From contig NZ_LSRE01000017.1 of assembly GCF_001575205.1 (NCBI RefSeq), forward strand, positions 1 to 64,000: a stretch of 64,000 nucleotides of DNA. Direction: 5' to 3'. Positions 1 through 8,849 of the stretch are shown one piece after another; positions within the stretch are counted from its first letter, which is position 1, and each line of letters starts with the position of its first letter. The stretch comes from Tsukamurella pseudospumae. Lineage in GTDB: Bacteria; Actinomycetota; Actinomycetes; Mycobacteriales; Mycobacteriaceae. A program made the position numbers and the translations under genes. Below the pieces are notes generated by a model. The model worked only from the letters and a program-made list of their open reading frames with translations, had not been told where the DNA came from and searched no databases.

Positions 1-381
1 CAATCCCGCCTGGCGGTGAACGCTCTGAACAATGCTGTTGCCCGTCGACCTGGTCCCGTCGCCGGGTGTATTGTTCACTCGGACAGGGGTTCTCAGTTTC
101 GGTCGCGCAAGTTCGTGGCAGCGTTGAACCAGCACGGCCTTGTCGGGTCGATGGGCCGCGTGGGCGCTGCCGGCGATAACGCCGCGATGGAATCGTTCTT
201 CGCGCTGCTCCAGCGCAACGTCCTCGACCGGCACCGCTGGGCCACCCGCGAGCAGCTGCGGATCGCGATCGTCACGTGGATCGAACGGACCTACCACCGA
301 CGCCGTCGGCAAGCCCGCCTCGGCCGATTGACCCCGATCGAATACGAGACCATCATCAACACAGCCGCCCCGGCGGCATAA
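1..381 (+). CDS. IS3-family transposase OrfB, C-terminal fragment (5' end off window)
   Basis: This is the C-terminal part of an rve-type DDE integrase core that catalyses transposition of the IS. The reading frame is open through base 1, so the start lies upstream of the window. The second catalytic Asp is visible in HSDRGSQF and the catalytic Glu in DNAAMESFF. The typical basic tail YHRRRRQARLGRLTPIEYE follows. The first catalytic Asp should lie upstream. The visible portion is undamaged, so the element could still be active. Confidence 0.85.
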   Translation, partial: QSRLAVNALNNAVARRPGPVAGCIVHSDRGSQFRSRKFVAALNQHGLVGSMGRVGAAGDNAAMESFFALLQRNVLDRHRWATREQLRIAIVTWIERTYHRRRRQARLGRLTPIEYETIINTAAPAA

Positions 382-417
382 CACCGTAACTGTCACCTCT
401 CGGTGCAGCAGTCCCCA
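1..417 (+). mobile_element. IS3-family insertion sequence, right end only
   Basis: The left edge of the window cuts this element. It contains the C-terminal half of an IS3-type transposase followed by about 36 bp of non-coding end. Read inward on the minus strand, the outer end begins TGGGGACTGCTGCACC, which fits the 5'-TG...CA-3' ends of IS3 elements. The boundary near 417 is inferred because phoU homology stops there. The left end and the target duplication lie outside the window. Confidence 0.7.
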
Positions 418-899
418 GCCCGCAACAACCGCATGTCATGGTTGTGAGTGTCGATGGTGTTGCCACTGCCGGCGTCGTGGTTGATCAACGCTTGGTATGC
501 CTTGAGTGCGAGCTCATGAGCGAGGAGTCCCATCTGTAACAGGATCTCGCGACCGCCACCGCGGGGGAGCTCCCGGTAGCGTTCGCGCACAATTTCGGCG
601 ATACGGCCGGCGTGCTCGCCCATGCGCACAATGTCACCAGTGAGGTGGACGCCTGCAACAGCGTGGCGGATAGTGCCGCTCTGCGGCGAGGGTCTGCCGA
701 GCAGCGAGAGGATCTGGGTTTCAGCGGGGCCGCTCATCGCGGTCAGCTCACTAGTGAGCGCGAGCGCGTTCTCTGCGGCTGGTCGGTTCGCCTCGGCCAG
801 AGCGGTCGTGGCAGCGACGATGGATGCGACTGCGAGCCCGCACATTGCTACCAGGGTGAAGTCAAGGTCGGCGAGGTCACGGTCGGTCTGGGCAGGCAT
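393..899 (-). pseudogene. phoU: PhoU-like phosphate regulator, truncated by the IS
   Basis: The product resembles the N-terminal two thirds of PhoU, the helical regulator that links the Pst phosphate transporter to the PhoR-type kinase. The PhoU-type segment GDIVRMGEHAGRIAEIVRER is near residues 88-107, followed by the start of the second helical repeat. From about residue 160 the frame runs into the IS end and closes with the unrelated tail GDCCTER. The normal protein is about 210-220 residues, so the second metal-binding repeat is largely lost. A good RBS (TAAGGAG) precedes the ATG at 899. PhoU identity is by eye; loss of function is inferred. Confidence 0.65.
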
Positions 900-1015
900 T
901 GCACTCCTTACCGGTCCGGGCCTCGAAGCGCCATTCCATGTTGTTGTGCTGTCGTTTTGTGTTGTCGTAATGCACGGATCAGCTCAGATGAGCGGCGTGA
1001 GGTGACGATGAGCCG

Positions 1016-1363
1016 TTAGGTGGGTGTGGAGGCCGCTGTTGTGATGCGTGCTTGGGTGCCGAATTGGCGGAGAGTGATGGTGATGTCGGTGGTCGTATTG
1101 GGTGGGGTGTAGTGCCAGGTGCCGAAGCTGGTCCCGCGGTTGGCGAGTGGGGTGGTTGGGGTGGGTGGTCGCCACCGCGGTGCTGTGGTTGCGGTGATGC
1201 GGTGCACGGTTGCTTTGACTTGCAGTGTGAGCGTGGTGGGGTGGTCGACAGTGACGGGCCGGCCGTCGATGGTGATGCGCGGCTGAAGGATCCAGCCCAT
1301 CAACATTCGTGTGGTGATCGACGGTCGGAGACTGACGGTGATGGCCGCGTGGTTGGTGGTCAC
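1016..1363 (-). CDS. small hypothetical protein coupled to DUF5313 gene
   Basis: This 115-residue product starts at GTG 1363, which overlaps the DUF5313 stop codon (GTGA). That overlap is typical of translational coupling. The sequence is rich in Thr, Ile and Val in alternating patterns (ITVSLRPSI, ITIDGRPVTV, ITITLRQFG), suggesting a mostly beta-strand protein. No signal peptide or known domain is recognised. The start is easy to miss because the frame stays open upstream, antisense-like inside DUF5313. It is the third gene of a pckG - DUF5313 - small-protein unit. Confidence 0.55.
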   Translation of the reverse strand: MTTNHAAITVSLRPSITTRMLMGWILQPRITIDGRPVTVDHPTTLTLQVKATVHRITATTAPRWRPPTPTTPLANRGTSFGTWHYTPPNTTTDITITLRQFGTQARITTAASTPT

Positions 1364-1848
1364 TGCGGCGGTAACACCCACGGTTCGTGGTCCGACCGCG
1401 GGACCGCTTTCGTCGTGGTGGTGGTGTCGGCGTTGTGCTGGTTGGTGCGGTACCGGGCGTTGTAGGCGTCGACGGCGGGGGCGTTGCGGATGCGGTCGCG
1501 TTTTTCGATGAGGGCTGGGTCGAGTGCGTGGTGGCGTAGGCGTGCGCGTCGGTAGATCTTGTTGAGGGCGAGGGAGAAGTAGAGGAAGGGGATGAAGATC
1601 GGCAGCGTCATGGATAGGCGCACGTCGAGGCTTGTGTTGATGAAGAGGAACGGTATGAGGATGAGCGCGCAGGGCACTGCGAAGCGGATGACGGTGCGGC
1701 GTACGGCGCCAGGTCCGGTGAGGTCTTCGGTGACCCAGTGGTTCATGGATGCGGGCAGGGTGCCGCGGCCGTAGCAGTAGCGCAGGTACTGCCACAGGCC
1801 GGGCCGCTCGTTGGTGGATCGACGCTCTGCAGAGGCGTGGTCGGTCAT
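1360..1848 (-). CDS. DUF5313 family membrane protein
   Basis: This 162-residue protein has the DUF5313 pattern found in Mycobacteriales: an N-terminal [21 protein letters not shown] segment, a conserved [19 protein letters not shown] stretch, and two hydrophobic segments at about 54-72 and 78-98. The family function is unknown. The ATG at 1848 overlaps the pckG stop (ATGA) and its own stop overlaps the next start (GTGA), so the three genes are probably one coupled transcript. A polar Thr-rich tail follows the second membrane segment. Confidence 0.8.
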   Translation of the reverse strand: MTDHASAERRSTNERPGLWQYLRYCYGRGTLPASMNHWVTEDLTGPGAVRRTVIRFAVPCALILIPFLFINTSLDVRLSMTLPIFIPFLYFSLALNKIYRRARLRHHALDPALIEKRDRIRNAPAVDAYNARYRTNQHNADTTTTTKAVPRSDHEPWVLPPQ

Positions 1849-3701
1849 GCGGATTCACCGGTGTCCGTGAGCGCCGCCGCGAGGGCGGCGAGTTGGCCGC
1901 GGAGCGCAACCGGGATCGTCGTGGCGTCGAGGCTGGCGTACCAGTCGTCGATGAGGGGGATTTCCTGTTGCCATTCGGCCGTGTCGAAGGCGAGAGCTGC
2001 TTCGATGTCAGCGCGATCGACGTCCAGGCCGGTCAGGTCGAGGGCGTCGAGCGTGGGAATCGATCCGATGGGGGTCTGAACTGCGTCGGCGGTGCCGTCG
2101 ATCCGGCGCAGCGCCCAGTCCAGGACGCGGGTGTTCTCGCCGAATCCGGGCCACAGGAATCGGCGGTCGTCTCCGCGGCGGAACCAATTGACGTAGAAGA
2201 TCTTCGGGAGCAGATCGCTGCGGGTGTGGTCGGCGATTTCGAGCCAGTGGCGGAAGTAGTCACCGGCGTGATAGCCGAGGAAGGGCAGCATGGCCATGGG
2301 GTCGCGCCGCACGACGCCGACCTGGCCGGTGGCGGCCGCGGTGGTCTCGGAGGAGAGGATCGAGCCGAGGAAGACCCCTTGTTCCCAGGAGGAGGCCTGC
2401 GTGACGAGCGGGATGGTGCTGGCGCGGCGGCCGCCGAAGAGGATCGCTGAGATCGGGACGCCGGCGGGGGCGTTCCATTCGGGTGCGACGGTGGGGCATT
2501 GTTCGATCGGGGTGCAGTAGCGCGAGTTCGGGTGGGCCGCCGGGGTGGTGGTGTCGGGGGTCCAGTCGCGGCCGAGCCAGTCGATGAGGTGATCGGGCGG
2601 GGTGTCGGTGCGGCCTTCCCACCAGGTGCCGCCATTGTCGGTGAGTGCGGTGTTGGTGTAGACGGTGTTGCCGGCTGCGAGGGTGGCGATCGCGTTCGGG
2701 TTGGTGGCATCCCCTGTGCCGGGTGCGACGCCGAAGAACCCGGCTTCGGGGTTGGTGGCGTAGAGGCGGCCGTCGTCACCGAACCGCATCCAGGCGATGT
2801 CGTCGCCGATGGTTTCGGCCTTCCATCCGGGGAGGGTGGGGGTGAGCATGGCGAGGTTGGTCTTGCCGCACGCCGAGGGGAACGCGGCAGCGATGTAGTG
2901 CACCTTCCCTTGGGGGTTGGTGAGTTTGAGGATGAGCATGTGCTCGGCGAGCCAGCCTTCGTCGCGGGCCATCGCGGAGGCGATGCGCAGGGCGAAGCAC
3001 TTCTTGCCGAGGAGGGCATTGCCGCCGTATCCGGATCCGTAGCTCCAGATCTCGCGGGTCTGCGGGAAGTGGCTGATGTACTTGGTGGAGTTGCAGGGCC
3101 ACGGCACATCAGCGTCCCCGTGCTGTAGCGGCGCGCCGACAGAGTGCAGTCCTCGGACGAACTCGACCTCGCGACCGTTGTCGGCGAGCTTGTCCCAGAC
3201 GGGGTTGCCGGTGCGGGTCATGATCCGCATGGACAGGGCTACGTATTCGGAGTCGGTGATCTCGATGCCGTATTTCGGGTCGGCTGCATCGAGTGGTCCC
3301 ATACAGTAGGCGATGACGTACATCGTCCGGCCGGTCATGCACCCGTCGTACAGGCCGGTCATCAGGTCCTTCATGCGGCCCGGCGCCATCCAGTTGTTCG
3401 TCGGCCCGGCCTGCTCAGCGGTGTCGGAGCAGATGAAGGTGCGGTCTTCGACCCTAGCGACGTCCGCCGGATCCGAGGTCGCGAGGAACGAATTCGGTGC
3501 GTCCTCGAGCTGGACGAAGGTGCCCTTGTCGACGAGCTGCCGCGAGAACTCGGCAGCTTCAGCTTCGGTCCCGGTGCACCAGTGGATCCGTGCGGGCCGA
3601 GTCAATGCAGCGACTTCCGCCACCCACGCTTCGACGTCCGGATGAGTGTCGGAATCGTGACCACCAGCGCTACTGATAGTGCGCGGATCAGATGCGGTCA
3701 T
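1845..3701 (-). CDS. pckG: phosphoenolpyruvate carboxykinase (GTP)
   Basis: This enzyme interconverts oxaloacetate + GTP and phosphoenolpyruvate + CO2 + GDP in the cytosol, for gluconeogenesis or anaplerosis. At 618 residues it has the family's usual length. The kinase-1a/P-loop [12 protein letters not shown] lies at 274-285 with the reactive Cys 278, and the kinase-2 motif GDDIAW at about 299-304. The substrate-binding stretch [15 protein letters not shown] is just upstream. The ATG at 3701 follows a GAGAGGAC ribosome site. An ArsR gene lies 109 bp upstream on the same strand, which is an unusual neighbour. It sits in an accessory block, so it may be a second, acquired copy (inference). Confidence 0.95.
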   Translation of the reverse strand: MTASDPRTISSAGGHDSDTHPDVEAWVAEVAALTRPARIHWCTGTEAEAAEFSRQLVDKGTFVQLEDAPNSFLATSDPADVARVEDRTFICSDTAEQAGPTNNWMAPGRMKDLMTGLYDGCMTGRTMYVIAYCMGPLDAADPKYGIEITDSEYVALSMRIMTRTGNPVWDKLADNGREVEFVRGLHSVGAPLQHGDADVPWPCNSTKYISHFPQTREIWSYGSGYGGNALLGKKCFALRIASAMARDEGWLAEHMLILKLTNPQGKVHYIAAAFPSACGKTNLAMLTPTLPGWKAETIGDDIAWMRFGDDGRLYATNPEAGFFGVAPGTGDATNPNAIATLAAGNTVYTNTALTDNGGTWWEGRTDTPPDHLIDWLGRDWTPDTTTPAAHPNSRYCTPIEQCPTVAPEWNAPAGVPISAILFGGRRASTIPLVTQASSWEQGVFLGSILSSETTAAATGQVGVVRRDPMAMLPFLGYHAGDYFRHWLEIADHTRSDLLPKIFYVNWFRRGDDRRFLWPGFGENTRVLDWALRRIDGTADAVQTPIGSIPTLDALDLTGLDVDRADIEAALAFDTAEWQQEIPLIDDWYASLDATTIPVALRGQLAALAAALTDTGESA

Positions 3702-3810
3702 GGTGATGTCCTCTCGATCGGGCTCGGTTGAGTTCTAGTGGCGATCGTGTGCACAGCTTCAGGGGCGGAGCAACAGTTCGCGCCGGTGGCGCAGCGTCGA
3801 TCTCGGTTGG

Positions 3811-4143
3811 TCACGCGGACGCGCGCCTCGGGGCGAGGGCATCGGCTTGGCCTGCGACGACGCCGGTCAGGATGCGGCGGGCCACCCCTAGCAGTTCAGC
3901 GACTTCGGGTGAGGTGAGGGTGTAGCGGACGAATGACCCTTCCCTGCGGGAGGTCACCAGACCTGCGCGTCGCAGCACGGCAAGGTGCTGGGAAAGGTTG
4001 GCCTGCTCGACCTCGATCTGCGGCAGCATCTCAGCGACAGAAAGCTCCCCGTCGCACAGCAACTCGAGAGCTCGGATCCGCGCAGGGTGCCCCAGGGTGC
4101 GGAAGAAATCGGCCTTCATCTGGTACAGCGGTTGTTCCTGCAC
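3811..4143 (-). CDS. ArsR/SmtB-family transcriptional repressor
   Basis: This 110-residue winged-helix repressor has the recognition region LSVAEMLPQIEVEQANLSQHLAVLRRAGLVTSRREGSFVRY at about 33-75. The canonical arsenic motif ELCVCDL is absent, so the inducer cannot be assigned. The start is GTG 4143 with a GAGGAGGGG ribosome site. It closely resembles in layout a second ArsR gene at 7543-7920 that heads the SulP operon. Its likely targets are its own promoter and pckG downstream (inference). Confidence 0.88.
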   Translation of the reverse strand: MQEQPLYQMKADFFRTLGHPARIRALELLCDGELSVAEMLPQIEVEQANLSQHLAVLRRAGLVTSRREGSFVRYTLTSPEVAELLGVARRILTGVVAGQADALAPRRASA

Positions 4144-4168
4144 GGCAGAACCCCTCCTCGATCTTCTG

Positions 4169-4180
4169 ATATACCAATAT
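4169..4180. promoter_or_regulatory. AT-rich candidate operator upstream of arsR
   Basis: ATAT-ACCA-ATAT lies about 25 bp upstream of the ArsR start, inside an AT-rich stretch in a GC-rich background. ArsR proteins usually bind short AT-rich imperfect dyads in this position. Placement is the main support, so this is tentative. Confidence 0.3.
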
Positions 4181-4310
4181 TAGCAAGTAGCTCGCTGTAG
4201 GTGTCGATTGCGGTTACCCCGTCGGGTGGACAGTCCGCGGGGCGGTGCCCCGAAGGACTGCGGCGGCGACCCGAATCCAGGATCACGAGGAGAGCAGATG
4301 AGGTTCACCG

Positions 4311-4895
4311 GTGAATGCGCGTCTGTATGCCGGACCGACAGGCGCTGACGGGATGAGCACGGGTACACCCACGGCGGGCGAGGTCACGCACCCTCGGGCC
4401 CAGGTGACGGGAATTCACCAGGTGCTGGCGGTTCTGGCGCCGTCGAGTCGGGTGCCCCCGTGGGTGCAGGCCGCTGCGGTGATCGCCTTCGCCACAACTA
4501 CCCCGTTGGCGTCGATCGTGGCGGTGCAATTAGAGGAGGTGAGCTTTCGGCGTGGTGACGCGCTGCTCGCGGCGGCTGGCCGGGAGCCGGCGATCATTCC
4601 CCGCGCTTTCGCAGGGCCCCTGTCAGCGATCGTGCGGGTCGACCCTCCAATGGTGGTGCCGGGTGAGCAGAAACAGCGCCGGTATCTGTTTCCGTCATCC
4701 ACGGCAGCCGATGGGCACCTGAGCGTGAGTGCCCTCACGCATCGCTTCCGTGCGAGCGAGATCGTGCTGATCGGGCACCGCAATCTGCAGGTCCGCGCCG
4801 CACTGCACGCAGCTGCGCAATCCATCCCGCTGGCCTCACTCGGCGCAGGAACTGCGGCGAACGCGGATCAGATCTGGCACCGCTACCCCCGCTGA
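4311..4895 (+). CDS. hypothetical protein
   Basis: This 194-residue frame has no recognised domain. A mildly hydrophobic segment (WVQAAAVIAFATTTPLASIVAVQLEEV, about 62-88) is followed by a mixed region ending GTAANADQIWHRYPR. The start is uncertain: GTG 4311 is weakly preceded by GAGG, and ATG 4353 is an alternative. It lies divergently from the ArsR gene and may be controlled from the same 167-bp gap. Composition is coding-like, but function is unknown. Confidence 0.5.
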   Translation: MNARLYAGPTGADGMSTGTPTAGEVTHPRAQVTGIHQVLAVLAPSSRVPPWVQAAAVIAFATTTPLASIVAVQLEEVSFRRGDALLAAAGREPAIIPRAFAGPLSAIVRVDPPMVVPGEQKQRRYLFPSSTAADGHLSVSALTHRFRASEIVLIGHRNLQVRAALHAAAQSIPLASLGAGTAANADQIWHRYPR

Positions 4896-4962
4896 GCACG
4901 TCCGGCTATCGCCTGCCACCAGCCACTAAGCATCGTTCGTGATCACCAGAGACGGAGACGCC

Positions 4963-5223
4963 ATGCCGAAAGTACCCGAGCCCACACCGCAGGAAATTCG
5001 GGAGCTTCTCCGCCCGGTGATGCACTGGGCACACCTGAAACGTCACGCCGAAGTCAGCTACCGGCAGGCGATCATCGCCGCACACCTCGCTCGGATCCCG
5101 CATATCCATATCTCCCGATACACCGGCACATCACCACAAGCGGTCCGCAAAGTCATCGATCGAGGCCTGAATCCGCGAACCGAACGCGAGGCCAACGCCG
5201 GTCCCGCCGCGAGCCGGCCTTAG
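4963..5223 (+). CDS. small helix-turn-helix-like hypothetical protein
   Basis: The product is 86 residues long. The segment YRQAIIAAHLARIPHIHISRYTGTSPQAVRKVIDRG has the spacing of a helix-turn-helix (trigger helix, turn, then TSPQAVRKVI as recognition helix). ATG 4963 is chosen over GTG 4939 because a GGAG site stands six bases before it. It lies 67 bp downstream of the preceding hypothetical gene and could be co-transcribed. DNA binding is inferred from pattern only. Confidence 0.5.
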   Translation: MPKVPEPTPQEIRELLRPVMHWAHLKRHAEVSYRQAIIAAHLARIPHIHISRYTGTSPQAVRKVIDRGLNPRTEREANAGPAASRP

Positions 5224-5282
5224 GCGAAATCTCGTCGGCGCACGACAGTCATGCCGGCGGCGACCGCGAGCCGTGAGGAGCG

Positions 5283-5828
5283 TCAGCGCTCGGTGCGGGG
5301 CTGGATGTCGGTGGCGGGCCACGGCCATGGCCAGCGGCGGTCGTGGCCGGTGAGGATGACCCACACGCCGGCGTGGTCGTGCTGACGCTGTCCGTCGGCG
5401 CCGTAGACGCCTTCGATAGTGCTGTCAGTGCGTGCGGGATGCCATTGACCGCTTTGGGTGAGGACATCGATCGCGGTGCCGGGCGCCAGTCGTTGCGTCC
5501 AACGGGGCCCGCAGTGGTGCTCGAGCGCGCGTTCACCGGTGGGCGTGAGACAGTACAGGCCTTCACCGCCCGCCAGCGGCGGTTTCCACTCGACCAGCCC
5601 AGCGCGAAGGAGCCGCACCAGCACCGCGCGGCAATTCTGTGCCGCGATCTGAGACGGCTCGACCCAACTGGGCGCTCGGTCGAGCTGCGAGAGGACCTCG
5701 ACGTGGCTCGCCGGCAGAATCCGCCGGTATCGCCGAGCGGGCGCTGCTATATCCGTGGTGTCGGACGATCCGTGACCGTCGGAGCGGACATCGTCGGTGG
5801 ATTCGGCGGTGGGAGGGTTGGGGGTCAT
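5283..5828 (-). CDS. winged-helix-like hypothetical protein, last gene of the SulP operon
   Basis: This 181-residue protein has an N-terminal polar region, then a MarR/PadR-like fold pattern at about 40-110: ASHVEVLSQLDRAPSWVEPSQIAAQNCRAVLVRLLRAGLVEW, and YCLTPTGERALEHH as the wing and last helix. A C-terminal half rich in Trp and Pro follows. The start overlaps the SulP stop (ATGA), so it is translated after the transporter. A local regulator or sensor role is inferred. No family name can be given. Confidence 0.6.
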   Translation of the reverse strand: MTPNPPTAESTDDVRSDGHGSSDTTDIAAPARRYRRILPASHVEVLSQLDRAPSWVEPSQIAAQNCRAVLVRLLRAGLVEWKPPLAGGEGLYCLTPTGERALEHHCGPRWTQRLAPGTAIDVLTQSGQWHPARTDSTIEGVYGADGQRQHDHAGVWVILTGHDRRWPWPWPATDIQPRTER

Positions 5829-7543
5829 TGCGGGCCGTTCGTGGTGTTCTCGTGGGCGGATCGTTGGATGTGGTCGCGGGCGTGTGCGAGCGCCGCGGGG
5901 AGGGTGTCGAAGAGGTGGCGTTCGTGGCGTAGGTGCTCGAGGACTCCGACGCGGCTGATCACGGGGAGGTGTTCGGGGCGGATGCCTTTGAGGAGGACGG
6001 TGACGCCGTGCCGCTCCAACGCTTGGACAGTTTCCGCGAGCGCTTGGGCGCCGGTGGCGTCGACGTACTGCACCTGTGAGAGGCGCAGGATGATCACCGT
6101 CACCCCCGTGACGGCGGTCAGTTCCTGCTGGATCCGGTCGGCGACGCCGAAGAACATCAGCCCGTCCAGGCGCAGCAGGGCGATCTGGTCATCACCCGCC
6201 TGCGGCGTGCCGGGGAGTCTCTCGCGCCGCACCGCGCCCATGCCGGCGAACTTGCGCAAGGTCAACAAGGCCGCGCACGCGATGCCGATCTCGATCGCGA
6301 CGATCAGGTCGAAGGAAACGGTGATCACCGCGGTCGCGGCGAAGGTCAGCGCATCGGATCGGGTGGACCGCAGAATCCGGCGGACCAGCGACGGCGAGAT
6401 CATCCGCGCAGCGGTGACCATCAGCACGCCTGCCAGGGCAGCGAGCGGGATTCTGCCGACCACAGTGGATGCTGCGTAGACCACGAGCACGAGCACGAGC
6501 GAGTGAACGATCGCCGCCATCCGGGTGCGGCCACCCGAGCGCACGTTCACCGCGGTGCGGGCGATCGCCCCGGTGGCCGGCATACCACCGAACAGTCCCG
6601 CCGCAACCGACGCCACTCCCTGACCGACCAACTCCCGGTCCGCGTTGAACGGACCCGTCGTCTCCCCCGTCGGACCAGGCATCGTCGAAGCGACCCGCGC
6701 AGAGAGCAGCGACTCGATCGCCGCGAGAGCCGCGATCGCCAGCACCGCACCCGACAAGCCCGGCACATCCGCCCACACCACCTCCGGCAGCTGCGGCGCC
6801 GGCAGACTCGACGGAAGCTCCCCGATCACCGGTGTCGCGATATCGAACGCCGCTACCGCGGCGGTGACCACGATGATCGCGATCAGGCCCGCCGGCAGCG
6901 CACGATGCAGCCGCGGCACCGCCACCATCACCACCGCGACGAACACGACCATCGCGGCACTGACCCCCACAGCCGGCCAACGAGCACCCGCAACAGACTC
7001 CACCGCCGCCACCAACGCGTTCTCGCCCGCAGCAACCGGCGACGACAACGCCGACGGCACCTGCTGCAGGAAGATGATCACCCCGATACCGACGGTGAAC
7101 CCCTCGATCACCGGCCACGGAATGAACCCCACCGCCCGCCCCACCCTGGACGCGCCCAGCACGAACAAGACCACCCCGGCTAGGACGCTCAACAACGCGA
7201 CCGTCCCCACACCCGACGACGCCACAATCGGCGCGAGCACAACCACCATCGCGCCCGTCGGACCCGACACCTGCACATTCGACCCACCGAACACCGCAGC
7301 GCAAACCCCGGCAATGATCGCCGTGATCAAACCCGCCTGCGCCCCCACCCCGGCACTGACCCCGAACGCCAACGCCAAGGGAAGCGCCACCACCCCCACC
7401 GTGACCCCAGCAACCAGATCCCCACGCCACGTCCGCGGAACCTCCGCATAATCGGCCCGGCTCGGCAGATCCTCCGGCCTAGGCAACGGCGCCCGCACCA
7501 CCGACCACACCCGCTCACGCCAGGCCGCAGCCTCTCCCGCCAT
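5825..7543 (-). CDS. SulP-family anion transporter with STAS domain
   Basis: This 572-residue inner-membrane transporter has about 11-12 hydrophobic segments between residues 40 and 420 and a cytoplasmic STAS domain at about 440-555 (MFFGVADRIQQEL, VQYVDATGAQALAETVQALERHGVTVLL). The SulP signature near the first helix (VAGVTVGVVALPLALAFGVSAGV) and SNVQVSGPTGAMVVVLAPIV are clear. SulP proteins carry sulfate, bicarbonate or other anions; the substrate is not readable here. It starts within the stop of the upstream ArsR gene (TGATG) and overlaps the downstream gene by ATGA. Confidence 0.92.
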   Translation of the reverse strand: MAGEAAAWRERVWSVVRAPLPRPEDLPSRADYAEVPRTWRGDLVAGVTVGVVALPLALAFGVSAGVGAQAGLITAIIAGVCAAVFGGSNVQVSGPTGAMVVVLAPIVASSGVGTVALLSVLAGVVLFVLGASRVGRAVGFIPWPVIEGFTVGIGVIIFLQQVPSALSSPVAAGENALVAAVESVAGARWPAVGVSAAMVVFVAVVMVAVPRLHRALPAGLIAIIVVTAAVAAFDIATPVIGELPSSLPAPQLPEVVWADVPGLSGAVLAIAALAAIESLLSARVASTMPGPTGETTGPFNADRELVGQGVASVAAGLFGGMPATGAIARTAVNVRSGGRTRMAAIVHSLVLVLVVYAASTVVGRIPLAALAGVLMVTAARMISPSLVRRILRSTRSDALTFAATAVITVSFDLIVAIEIGIACAALLTLRKFAGMGAVRRERLPGTPQAGDDQIALLRLDGLMFFGVADRIQQELTAVTGVTVIILRLSQVQYVDATGAQALAETVQALERHGVTVLLKGIRPEHLPVISRVGVLEHLRHERHLFDTLPAALAHARDHIQRSAHENTTNGPQ

Positions 7544-7920
7544 CAGACGCCGTCACTGGTGGGCGTCACAGCAGGCAATCGGTCGACCGCCTCCAACGCC
7601 TCAGTGCTGTCCGCGAGCGTGTCGTGCAGAAAGATTCGCGCGATCGCCAACAACTCAGCGACCTTCGGATGCGCAAGCCGATACGTCACCGCACTACCCG
7701 AACGAGAGCTCACCACCACCCGGTGGCGCCGCAACGTCGCCAAATGCTGCGACAAATGCGACGCCTCCAACCCCGTCGCCGCAAGCAGATCACTCACCCC
7801 ACACTGATAGTCCGGGGACGCCGCCAACACCTCCAACACTCGAATCCGCAACGGATGCGCCAACCCCTTAAACAGATCCGCCTTGATCGCATACAACGGC
7901 GCCACACCCTGCTCAAGCAC
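7543..7920 (-). CDS. ArsR/SmtB-family repressor heading the SulP operon
   Basis: This 125-residue repressor has the winged helix at about 38-88 (YQCGVSDLLAATGLEASHLSQHLATLRRHRVVVSSRSGSAVTY). A single Cys precedes the recognition helix, and the ELCVCDL metal motif is absent. Its stop overlaps the SulP start by one base (TGATG). It is a paralogue in layout of the ArsR gene beside pckG. Self-repression through the dyad at 7941-7961 is likely (inference). Confidence 0.88.
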   Translation of the reverse strand: MLEQGVAPLYAIKADLFKGLAHPLRIRVLEVLAASPDYQCGVSDLLAATGLEASHLSQHLATLRRHRVVVSSRSGSAVTYRLAHPKVAELLAIARIFLHDTLADSTEALEAVDRLPAVTPTSDGV

Positions 7921-7940
7921 CCTGGTTCACCCCCGACTCG

Positions 7941-7961
7941 ATGATTTCATAAAACCATCAT
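7941..7961. promoter_or_regulatory. candidate ArsR operator (ATGAT-N11-ATCAT)
   Basis: An AT-rich inverted repeat, ATGAT with ATCAT separated by 11 bp, lies 21 bp upstream of the ArsR start in otherwise GC-rich DNA. Position and symmetry fit a self-binding site for the repressor. Confidence 0.45.
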
Positions 7962-8397
7962 ATCGGTCGGAGATCCGAGCAACCAGCGAGGTGCTGAGGC
8001 CCATGCCCCGGATCTGGGTCATGCCGGTCACTACGACGCTCGTCGAAGTCGGTCATATCAGCAGATTGCCGCCAGTGAGCATCTCGCTCCGTTCGCCGAG
8101 CTCCCTCCGATCATTCGGCAGGCCAGCGCGGCGTTCGCAGCGAGTTTGCCACCACGGCGGCAACAACGCTCTGCAGCGAGCGGCTTGTGCCCCGTCGTTG
8201 CTGCGCCCGTCAATTCCCGCGTTGGGAACCTCGACTGCCTCAAACGCTCGTCGGGTAGCCGGAGGCCTATGGCGCCGGCGTTTCACAGTTCTCGAAGGTC
8301 TTCCGGGAGCCCTCGTCACGCACGGCCCGAATTGGTTCAATCTTCGCGGATCTGCGGCGACGTGCGGCAGAACCTCCCGGGACGACCCGTCGACACC
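7962..8397. other. 436-bp stretch with no recognisable gene
   Basis: This gap lies between the ArsR promoter and the 3' end of the cupin gene. Open frames exist on both strands, but none has a ribosome site, a coherent composition or a recognisable motif. It may be decayed sequence. Confidence 0.5.
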
Positions 8398-8829
8398 TCA
8401 ATCGTCAACGGTGAGCGGGCCGTCGCCTGTCCGCACGAGGAAGACGGCTAAGAGTTGTGCTGGCTCGGTGGCGCTGGCGTTCTCACTGATCGTGTGGTGC
8501 GCGCCGGGGCGTTCGATCCAACTCTCACCCGTCCGAAACACGTGCGGCAGGGCATCATCGACCCTGCTGCGGATCGCCCCCTTGGTCACGTACGCGGTGA
8601 TGAACGCCGACTTCGCGTGGTGGTGTGGCACACTTTTGGCGCCGGGCGGGTTATCGACTGTGACGGTGATGAGCGAGGTTCCCGCGATGTTGGTGCGCTC
8701 GTTCGACACCTCATGAACGATGGGGCCCGTGGGCTCCGGCGCCGCACTCGCAGTAGGTGCTCCAAGTGAGCTGAGCGCAGTCGCAGCAAACACGCTGAGA
8801 GGCAACAACTTTTTACCGGTTGATCCCAT
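8398..8829 (-). CDS. secreted cupin-domain protein
   Basis: This 143-residue protein has an N-terminal signal peptide (GKKLLPLSVFAATALSSLGAPTASA, cleavage likely before APEP). The cupin core has HHHAKSAFITAYVTKGAIRSRV as motif 1 and ERPGAHHTISENASATEPAQLLAV as motif 2. The His residues probably bind a metal. Cupins of this size are small enzymes or ligand binders; the substrate is unknown. It starts 20 bp after the oxidoreductase stop and is probably co-transcribed with it under the divergent LysR regulator. Confidence 0.8.
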   Translation of the reverse strand: MGSTGKKLLPLSVFAATALSSLGAPTASAAPEPTGPIVHEVSNERTNIAGTSLITVTVDNPPGAKSVPHHHAKSAFITAYVTKGAIRSRVDDALPHVFRTGESWIERPGAHHTISENASATEPAQLLAVFLVRTGDGPLTVDD

Positions 8830-8849
8830 ACTCGACGCGATTCCTCGAG

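Noticed and set aside
1364-1909. N-terminal extension of the small gene at 1016 (297-codon frame)
   Set aside because: This part is an out-of-frame reading of DUF5313 and pckG; the GTGA-coupled start explains the real gene.
7883-8716. 277-codon plus-strand frame across the ArsR promoter and cupin gene
   Set aside because: It runs antisense to the cupin gene and through an operator, with no supported start.
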